Source: Candidatus Pacearchaeota archaeon
Lineage (GTDB): Archaea; Nanobdellota; Nanobdellia; Pacearchaeales; GW2011-AR1
Assembly: GCA_014728565.1 (NCBI GenBank)
Contig: WJLK01000062.1
Location: 1 to 11,163, forward strand
Length of the DNA stretch: 11,163 bases
Reading direction: 5' to 3'
Part shown: positions 6,656 to 11,163 of the stretch, in pieces
How the letters are laid out: each line of letters starts with the position of its first letter
How positions within the stretch are numbered: the first letter of the stretch is position 1
Made by a program: the position numbers and the translations under genes
The notes under the pieces: model-generated
The model's input: the letters and a program-made list of their open reading frames with translations, nothing else
What the model was told of the DNA's origin: nothing
The model's database searches: none

Positions 6656-7171
6656 ATGGAATCAGATAGAGAAAACAAAAAGAAAGGTAAAGAAGCTGAA
6701 ATAAATTTTAGAGAATGGTTAGAAAAACACAATATTCCTTATTTATTTTTGTTACAGGATACAGAGACATTATCTAGAGCCTTTAAAAAATACTTTAGTG
6801 GAAAAAGACCTGACTTTTTGATTTTAATTCCGAATCTTGGATTTATTTTTGTAGATGTTAAATATAAAAAACTAAATCAAGGATATAAAACATATCCGAT
6901 TGATAGTGAAGAAACAAAAGATTATTCTTCACTCCAAAGAAAATTTGGGTTAAATATCTGGTATGTTATATCAAATGAGGATTTAGACTATAAAACATGG
7001 TTATGGATTCCTATATCTAAAGTATTAGAATCTGGTATGCCTATCTTCAAATCATCGAGATCTAATATGGATTTTTATGCAGTTCCTTCAGAAGAATTTA
7101 TTCAGATAGCAATTGATGATTCTTTAGATAGATTATTATCAAAATGTTTTATTGAAGAAACAAAAAATTAA
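6656..7171 (+). CDS. PD-(D/E)XK nuclease, putative intron homing endonuclease
   Basis: A 171-residue protein encoded in the P6 loop of the group I intron. The N-terminal helix KKGKEAEINFREWLEKHNI (about 9-27) resembles the first helix of PD-(D/E)XK nucleases and contains Glu candidates. The active-site core follows: RPDFLIL (P52-D53) on one strand and, after a GFIFV strand, DVK (D67-V68-K69), giving P-D-x13-D-x-K. No LAGLIDADG, GIY-YIG, HNH or His-Cys motif is present. The only well-known PD-(D/E)XK intron endonuclease I can name is the cyanobacterial I-SspI type. The inferred role is cleavage of intronless 23S at the AAGGT|AGCG site to spread the intron. I chose ATG 6656 from the TATA spacing; ATG 6650, two codons upstream, is the alternative. 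The stop codon lies within the P6a 3' strand. Function as a homing enzyme is inferred from location plus motif. Confidence 0.8.
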   Translation: MESDRENKKKGKEAEINFREWLEKHNIPYLFLLQDTETLSRAFKKYFSGKRPDFLILIPNLGFIFVDVKYKKLNQGYKTYPIDSEETKDYSSLQRKFGLNIWYVISNEDLDYKTWLWIPISKVLESGMPIFKSSRSNMDFYAVPSEEFIQIAIDDSLDRLLSKCFIEETKN

Positions 7172-8237
7172 TTCTAGAATCCTCAGAGACTATACGCCAA
7201 ACATCCTGATTATCTTTAATGCCTCTGATAATCCTATAGATGAAGAGATAGTCCGATCTTTATGGCGACATAAAGAGTTGAACTTAAAAAGTTCAGATTA
7301 ACACAAATGAGCGTAATACCTTGTCGTCTGAATGGCGACTTGCATGAATGGTTTAACGAAATTGTCACTGTCCCTAACTGGAATCTTCTGAAATTATTGT
7401 CTGGTGAACAGACCAGAGACACCTAACGGGAAGCTAAGACCTTGTGGACCTTTACTGCAACTTGTTGTTGTGAATTTACGATTGGTACATAGAATAAGTA
7501 GGAGAATACGCGCAGCTTCGGCGAGGCGGCATGTCGTAATATGTAATACTACTTACCTTTCGTGGATCCACTTACTTGTTTCGAGGACATCAGCAGGCGG
7601 GCAGTTTGGCTGGGGCGGCACCCCTCTGAAAAGATATCGGAGGGACCCAAAGACAAGCTCATCCAGGTCGGAAATCTGGAGTGGAGTGTAAGGGTAAAAG
7701 CTTGTCTAACTGTTTTCCAAAAAGCACGGAAAGCAGAGTTGAAAGACGGGCCTAACGAACCATTGAGGACTTTTAATGGGTCCCAATTGTGATAGAAAAG
7801 GTACCCCAAGGATAACTGGGTTGTCTCGCCCGATAGTTCATATTGACGGCGAGGCTTGCTACACCGCTGTCGGCTCTTCCTATCCTGGTCGTGCAGAAGC
7901 GACCAAGGGTGCTGGAGTTCACATATTAAAAGGAATCGTTAGCTGGGTTAAGATCGTCGTGAGACAGATTGTATGATATCTATTAGGTGTGTTGTTGTCT
8001 GAGTGGAAGGACCCTGTAGTACGAGAGGAACCAGGGTTCGGAGCCTCTGGTGTAACAGTTGTTATGAGCAGGCTGTGCAGCTACGCTCTATATGGATAAG
8101 TGCTGAAAGCATCTAAGCACGAAGCCATCCGCAAGACGAGATAACAAAGGCCGTCATAGAAGATGACGTTGATAGAGTTGATGTGTAAGTTTCAAGGCAA
8201 CGAGAAATTCAGCATGCAACTACTAAAAGCCTCAATT

Positions 8238-8280
8238 GATTTTTAAGAAAAATTCAAAAAGACTGCTCTCTACCTGTATC
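8238..8280 (+). other. 23S rRNA processing stem, 3' strand
   Basis: GATTTTTAAGAAAAA (8238-8252) and the 22 bases 8259-8280 pair perfectly with 4541-4555 and 4502-4523. CAAA 8255-8258 can form the short middle helix with TTTG 4527-4530. The stem brackets the whole 23S including its intron. Confidence 0.85.
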
Positions 8281-8286
8281 TTTTTG
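8280..8286 (+). terminator. Possible rRNA operon terminator (T tract)
   Basis: CTTTTTG directly follows the processing stem and continues as GTTGTTG. Archaeal polymerase often stops at short T tracts, and no further rRNA or tRNA gene follows on this strand. Only the T run itself supports this. Confidence 0.35.
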
Positions 8287-8315
8287 TTGTTGAAAATTCA
8301 TCCTAAAAACATAAT

Positions 8316-8540
8316 TTATTTCATCCATCTCTCATATCTTTCAGCTATAGCTCCAATAGCAGCTCTTTCAATACTTTCAGCAGGTGAGGCAGGTAAACTG
8401 CAAGCCAAACTTCTCTCTAATCTTCTCAGACAAACAGGTCTTCGAAAACTCGTTCTGTTTCTTAATCGGGAATCAAGATTCAATACACCATCAGGATCAT
8501 ATGCAGAACCTAAATAATTAGGATAACTATTCCTCATCAT
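8316..8540 (-). CDS. Small arginine-rich protein of unknown function
   Basis: A 74-residue ORF that starts MMRNSYPNYLGSAYDP and ends AIAERYERWMK. I do not recognise it. It has a Tyr/Asp-rich start, a basic middle (SRLRNRTSFRRPVCLRRLERS), two Cys (C37, C47) and a likely C-terminal helix, with no signal peptide or membrane segment. Codon use (AGA/AGG arginines, A/T third positions) resembles the neighbouring genes, which supports real coding. An in-frame TGA lies 12 nt before the ATG, so it is not simply the tail of a longer frame. A weak AT-rich TATAAT-like string lies about 20 nt upstream. It converges on the rRNA operon and begins about 30 bp from the IS200-like hairpin, so its promoter region may have been replaced by that insertion. 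Confidence 0.5.
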   Translation of the reverse strand: MMRNSYPNYLGSAYDPDGVLNLDSRLRNRTSFRRPVCLRRLERSLACSLPASPAESIERAAIGAIAERYERWMK

Positions 8541-8578
8541 TACAATAAGAATTCAAATTATATGACGTCCTCTCAACA

Positions 8579-9034
8579 CTAAAGTGTGGAGTTTCTGTGA
8601 TGCTCTAACTGATTTTTTACATATTCTCTTGCTTGATCAACCTGTATAAATCTAAGTGATGCCCAAAACTTTCCTCTACTCCAAAAGTGTCCTTTTGGAT
8701 ATCTAAGTCTTGCTTTAGGATGCATCTTAAAGAAAAGATACGACGATCTTCCTTTTAATAATTGCATTGCCTTTGATGGGCTCATGGTTCCAGGAAGTCC
8801 TGCAACAAGATGTATATGTTCTGGCATTACCTCAAGTTCTATTATCTTAATTTTATGTTCAGATGCTGCTCTCCTGATACAACCTTTAACTAAGTTATTA
8901 TATTCAAACTTAGTCATCATCTTGTACCTATATTTTGTGCACCATTCAAAATGCCACATCGAAACTCCAACAAAATGCTTCCCCCTTTCATACATATTAT
9001 TATAGCTCTCGCTAACTAAAATTTGTTTTTCCAT
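8579..9034 (-). CDS. tnpA: IS200/IS605 family transposase TnpA (Y1 HUH nuclease)
   Basis: The 151-residue protein has a complete Y1 HUH fold: a first strand with VGVSMWHFEWCTKYRYKM (about 22-39), the HUH metal-binding motif H73-I74-H75 in MPEHIHLV, the KGRSSYLFF helix (94-102), the GHFWSRGKFW loop, and the nucleophile Y138 in AREYVKNQ. All catalytic residues are present, so it should be active. It cuts and rejoins single-stranded DNA at element ends marked by hairpins. Length is typical of the family (about 130-155). A GGAG Shine-Dalgarno site (9044-9047) lies 9 nt before the ATG and an AAATAAAC TATA-like box at 9053-9060. The stop codon TAG lies inside the terminal hairpin. Confidence 0.93.
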   Translation of the reverse strand: MEKQILVSESYNNMYERGKHFVGVSMWHFEWCTKYRYKMMTKFEYNNLVKGCIRRAASEHKIKIIELEVMPEHIHLVAGLPGTMSPSKAMQLLKGRSSYLFFKMHPKARLRYPKGHFWSRGKFWASLRFIQVDQAREYVKNQLEHHRNSTL

Positions 9035-9172
9035 TTTTTGTTTCTCCGAAAAGTTTATTTAGAAGCCAGTCCTAACTACATTGAATTTGAGTTCAGTGAG
9101 CTAAAATCCAGCTCACTTTTCATAATCAAATGAGAAATAAATATCTCGCGGGAATGAGAAAGAACGCAATTC

Positions 9173-9197
9173 ATCCTCATACTAAAGTATGATGGAT
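9173..9197. repeat. Hairpin at the left end of the IS200-like element
   Basis: TCATACT 9177-9183 pairs with AGTATGA 9186-9192, bounded by ATCC and GGAT. Its ACTAAAGT centre matches that of the hairpin at 8572-8591 (CTC.ACACT/AGTGT.GAG). Paired similar hairpins are the TnpA recognition feature. It also lies 22 bp after the HAD-GH15 stop codon, so a terminator role is possible. Confidence 0.6.
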
Positions 9198-9218
9198 TTC
9201 TTGCTTATTTTTTAAAAA

Positions 9219-11096
9219 TTATTCATCGTAAAACTTTTTCTTGTATGATAACCAAGTTCTTATAAATTCTGCATGCGGCCAAGTCAAAGGCAGAACTGAA
9301 TAAGCCAGTCCTTTTTCTTTGTACATCTTATTTTTTCTTATGTTTCTAATCATAATTTCTCTGTCTTTTCTTAAAAGTCCAGCTTTTTTATACTCATCAA
9401 CCCATTTTTCAAAATCTTTTTTTAAAGAAATATGTTCTGGAAGAAGTCTTTTATAAGCAATATCAATAACCCAATTCAGATATTTATCTGCTTTTTTTCT
9501 ATTTCCATTTTTTATGTAATGCCTGCATAACATTAAAGTAAAATGTGGCCATGGTCCCCAACCACCATTATTCCTTCCAATGTGTTTTGGATATCTGCAG
9601 ATTCCTCCTATTTTTTTATGCCAAAGCTCTTTTTCAATTTTCTTTACAGTCTCAATTATTTTTTCATTATCATCATCAAAAACATTAAAATCAGCAAGAG
9701 CATATGCACTTGCATCAATCTCCCTCACAACAGAACTTGACTCTTTTAATCTTATATTTTTTATAAAATACTCCTTGTTCCAAAAATATCTATTAATTGA
9801 TTTTTTTATTTTATCTAAATCAAAACTGGTTTTAATTCCTACTGAACTGAGTTGTTTTAAAGCTCCAAAACAAACTGCATTAGCCCAGATTTCAAGTCCC
9901 TCTTCAAGAGGAGGAAATTCATGAACACTATTTGGTGTAAAAAATAAATTTTTTTTATGCAAATGATTATGCAAATAATTAATTGCTCTTCTTATCTTAT
10001 TTTTATTTTTTTTCAAAAAATCATAATCTTTAAATTCTTTTACATATTTTGCAAATGCATATAGAACAAATCCTGTATTATCCAGCTGAATAGATTTGTA
10101 ACTTGCATCATTTCCTTTTTTATCAAGTCTCTGTGGAAAACTTCCATTTCTGTTCTGAGATTTTAAAATAAAATTCAGTGCTTTTCTTGCTTGTTTTCTT
10201 AAACCAGCATCTATTAATCCTAAAATACAAATTGAGTGGTCTCTTGGGTAAACAAAAGGGTACCTTCCTCTAAGACTAGATGCAAGTATAGCACCATTGG
10301 AAAGCTGGAATTTCCTTAAAACTTTTATACTATTCCAGTAAAGCAATTCTGCTCTTTTATAATTCTTATTATCCATTTTTAATAAATGTATAATTTTTTT
10401 ATTCCAATCTCTAGGACTCTTAACAAGAAAACTTTTTTTTGTTTTTTTCAACATAGGAATATCATTATAAGAATCTCCTAAACCTATTGTAAATATTTTT
10501 CCAAATTTTTCTTTGTATAATTCAGATAATAATTTAACTGCTCTGCCTTTATCATTATCTCCAAGAATGTGATAGTATCTTCCACCTCTTGTATAGCTTA
10601 GTTTGTATTTTCTTATTAACCTGATAATTTTTTCTTCATCTTTCTTATTTTCTAATCTAAATGCTTCATCAAATTCTCTTTTTTTAGCTAATCTGGCTTC
10701 TCTTAAACTTAAACCAGAATCTTTTGCAAGTTCTTCTGCTGTCATGTCTGAAAATGATTTTAATGGAACTTGTTTTTTTATTTTTCTCAAAGTCTTTTTT
10801 AATTTTTTATAAGAAACACCCAGCTGGATTATGCTATAAACTGCTTTTCTATTTTCTTTTTTAAAATAATTTACAGGAATAAAAATAGCACCTCCATTCT
10901 CACTTATAAAGGGATGATTGTTAAAAAGTTTTTTTCTATAAACTTCGATTTCTGTTCTTGTTTTGCTGCTTACTATTATTAGAGGAATTTCAAGTTCTCT
11001 AATAAATTTCAATGCTCTAGAAGCAGGTTCAAAACTGTAATTATCATTAATTAAGGTACCATCTAAATCAGTAAATATCACCTTTTTTGAATACAT
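9219..11096 (-). CDS. Fusion of mannosyl-3-phosphoglycerate-phosphatase-like HAD domain and GH15-like glycoside hydrolase domain
   Basis: A 625-residue predicted cytosolic protein with no signal peptide. Residues 1-240 are a HAD-IIB phosphatase like mannosyl-3-phosphoglycerate phosphatase: D10-x-D12 in TDLDGTL, VSSKTR (about 42-47), ISENGGAIF (64-72), GGRYYHILGDNDKG with K183, and GLGDSYND with D208/D212. Residues about 250-620 form an alpha/alpha toroid like GH15 glucoamylases: YPFVYPRDHS (279-288), SIQLDNTG (335-342), PPLEEGLEIWA with the acid candidate (E398/E399/E402), LPEHIS with base candidate E554, and LTWPHAEF (604-611). The first domain would release a glycosylglycerate or other sugar from its phosphate; the second would hydrolyse an alpha-glycoside. 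Substrates are inferred. ATG 11096 sits 25 nt from a TTTTAAAC box; a TTG at 11111 would add five residues. Confidence 0.85.
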   Translation of the reverse strand: MYSKKVIFTDLDGTLINDNYSFEPASRALKFIRELEIPLIIVSSKTRTEIEVYRKKLFNNHPFISENGGAIFIPVNYFKKENRKAVYSIIQLGVSYKKLKKTLRKIKKQVPLKSFSDMTAEELAKDSGLSLREARLAKKREFDEAFRLENKKDEEKIIRLIRKYKLSYTRGGRYYHILGDNDKGRAVKLLSELYKEKFGKIFTIGLGDSYNDIPMLKKTKKSFLVKSPRDWNKKIIHLLKMDNKNYKRAELLYWNSIKVLRKFQLSNGAILASSLRGRYPFVYPRDHSICILGLIDAGLRKQARKALNFILKSQNRNGSFPQRLDKKGNDASYKSIQLDNTGFVLYAFAKYVKEFKDYDFLKKNKNKIRRAINYLHNHLHKKNLFFTPNSVHEFPPLEEGLEIWANAVCFGALKQLSSVGIKTSFDLDKIKKSINRYFWNKEYFIKNIRLKESSSVVREIDASAYALADFNVFDDDNEKIIETVKKIEKELWHKKIGGICRYPKHIGRNNGGWGPWPHFTLMLCRHYIKNGNRKKADKYLNWVIDIAYKRLLPEHISLKKDFEKWVDEYKKAGLLRKDREIMIRNIRKNKMYKEKGLAYSVLPLTWPHAEFIRTWLSYKKKFYDE

Positions 11097-11116
11097 AGTT
11101 TTTAAAGGCAATTATG

Positions 11117-11124
11117 GTTTAAAA
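11117..11124 (-). promoter_or_regulatory. TATA-like box of the HAD-GH15 gene
   Basis: TTTTAAAC on the minus strand is centred about 25 nt before ATG 11096, the same spacing seen for rps2 and the intron gene. This supports that ATG over the upstream TTG, which would lie only about 9 nt from the box. Confidence 0.5.
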
Positions 11125-11163
11125 TAGTTTCTTAAATGCGAATCTTAAACAAAAATATTTAAA

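Larger units (their letters stand above)
6449..7309 (+). ncRNA. Group I self-splicing intron at 23S position L1931, carrying a homing endonuclease gene
   Basis: The ribozyme excises itself from the 23S precursor. P1 pairs exon CTTAAGGT 6441-6448 with guide GCCTTAAG 6478-6485, leaving a U.G pair at the 5' splice site. P10 pairs 3' exon AGCG 7310-7313 with CGCT 6473-6476. P3 is TTTGGC 6495-6500 / GCCAAA 7196-7201. P4 is TGCTG 6505-6509 / CAGCA 6590-6594. P5 is GTCTG 6514-6518 / CAGAT 6582-6586. P6 is GG 6595-6596 / CC 7181-7182 with P6a 6602-6613 / 7166-7177. P7 is GACTA 7188-7192 / TAGTC 7249-7253, within the R-like CTCAGAGACTA and S-like AAGAGATAGTCC strings. P8 is GATTATC 7208-7214 / GATAATC 7227-7233. 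P9 is an 8-bp stem with GCGA loop at 7257-7276, and P9.1 is 7280-7294. The last base, G7309, is the omega-G. The core resembles subgroup IB. The endonuclease gene lies in the P6 loop. Confidence 0.95.
4557..8234 (+). rRNA. 23S ribosomal RNA (exon 1 about 4557-6448, exon 2 7310 to about 8234), interrupted by a group I intron
   Basis: Large-subunit rRNA. The 5' domain contains GATGAAGGACGTGACAAG and GCGATAAGCCTGGGGG near 4600. Later landmarks are ACAGCTCACC near 5653, AACGGCGGGCCTAATTCC near 6416, the peptidyl-transferase region GGTACCCCAAGGATAACTGG near 7800, ATAGTTCATATTGACGGCG, and the sarcin-ricin loop AGTACGAGAGGAACCAG near 8018. The gene spans about 3,680 nt, and removing the 861-nt intron leaves about 2,820 nt, which is compact but complete. 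The exons join as CTTAAGGT-AGCGTAATACC, matching the conserved CCUAAGGUAGCGAAAUUCC of helix 68-69 surroundings. The outer ends are estimates set inside the processing stem. No 5S gene follows. Confidence 0.95.
8556..9200 (-). mobile_element. IS200/IS605-family element (tnpA only), approximate ends
   Basis: One Y1 transposase gene is bracketed by two similar hairpins that lie in the same orientation, as expected for this family rather than as inverted repeats. One is at 8572-8591 (minus-strand core CACACTTTAGTGTTGAGGA), overlapping the tnpA stop; the other is at 9173-9197 (core CATACTTTAGTATGAGGA). There is no tnpB, which fits the IS200 layout of about 700 bp. TnpA cleaves outside such hairpins, so I place the ends about 10-15 bp beyond them; exact ends cannot be read because the family makes no target duplication. 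A third hairpin, GTGAGCT/AGCTCAC near 9097-9117, lies in the leader region of tnpA. The element is inserted just downstream of the HAD-GH15 stop codon. Confidence 0.7.

Noticed and set aside
6449..7309. Bulge-helix-bulge (splicing endonuclease) intron with a LAGLIDADG gene
   Set aside because: No bulge-helix-bulge could be drawn at the junctions, while P1, P10 and the P3-P9 core fit group I; the ORF has no LAGLIDADG motif.
7404..7976. Several ORFs on both strands in the 3' part of 23S
   Set aside because: They lie inside conserved 23S sequence, including the peptidyl-transferase region, and have no coding character.
8236..8517. 93-codon + strand ORF after 23S
   Set aside because: It begins within the 23S processing stem and runs antisense to the better-supported small ORF at 8316-8540.
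9580..9924. 114-codon ORF on the + strand
   Set aside because: It is opposite the well-supported HAD-GH15 gene, and its Ser/Phe-rich translation is a typical antisense shadow.
11097..11111. TTG start adding five residues to the HAD-GH15 protein
   Set aside because: It would lie only about 9 nt from the TATA-like box, whereas ATG 11096 has the 25-nt spacing seen in other genes here.
1..11163. CRISPR array or other evenly spaced repeats
   Set aside because: No direct repeats with regular spacing were seen; the repeats found are IS ends, target duplications and hairpins.

Overview
The window looks like part of an AT-rich archaeal chromosome, most likely from a DPANN lineage such as the Woesearchaeota/Pacearchaeota/Nanoarchaeota group. 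This rests on several sequence features: an archaeal RNA polymerase subunit K gene, an archaeal-type uS2 gene, 16S rRNA with the archaeal ATTAGATACCCCCGTAGTCC site, a 16S-tRNA-Ala-23S operon flanked by long archaeal-style processing stems, and TTTATAAA promoters about 25 nt upstream of start codons (leaderless genes). The lineage is inferred from overall pattern, not from a search.

Layout. 1-133: the end of an unrecognised gene. 175-600: rpoK (+), with a long charged tail. 612-1445: rps2/uS2 (-), with a long charged N-terminal extension. 1527-2445: a complete 919-bp IS5-family element resembling the ISH1 group, with 12-bp perfect terminal inverted repeats and an 8-bp target duplication AATAAACG. 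It is inserted just before the rRNA promoter, and its transposase has Gly where the third DDE acidic residue is expected. 2459-8285: the rRNA operon, made of a promoter, 16S, tRNA-Ala(TGC), a structured spacer and 23S, with no 5S. 8316-8540: a small unknown ORF (-). About 8556-9200: an IS200/IS605-like element with tnpA (-) and a similar hairpin at each end. 9219-11096: a fusion (-) of a mannosyl-3-phosphoglycerate-phosphatase-like HAD domain to a GH15-like glycosidase domain.

The main discovery is inside the 23S gene. An 861-nt insertion (6449-7309) splits the conserved sequence AAGGT|AGCG, the L1931 site in E. coli numbering. It is not the usual archaeal bulge-helix-bulge intron with a LAGLIDADG gene. 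It carries the hallmarks of a self-splicing group I intron: an internal guide forming P1 with the exon and a U.G pair at the 5' splice site, P10 with the 3' exon, P3, P4, P5, P6, P7, P8, P9 and P9.1 helices, R and S consensus strings, and a terminal omega-G. The loop of P6 holds a 171-codon gene with a PD-(D/E)XK nuclease signature and its own archaeal TATA box. This is most simply a homing endonuclease that spreads the intron into intronless 23S genes.

The region therefore combines essential informational genes (rpoK, rps2, rRNA) with three kinds of mobile DNA (IS5, IS200/IS605, group I intron). Each element sits where it seems to do little harm: outside the core promoter, after a stop codon, or spliced out of RNA.
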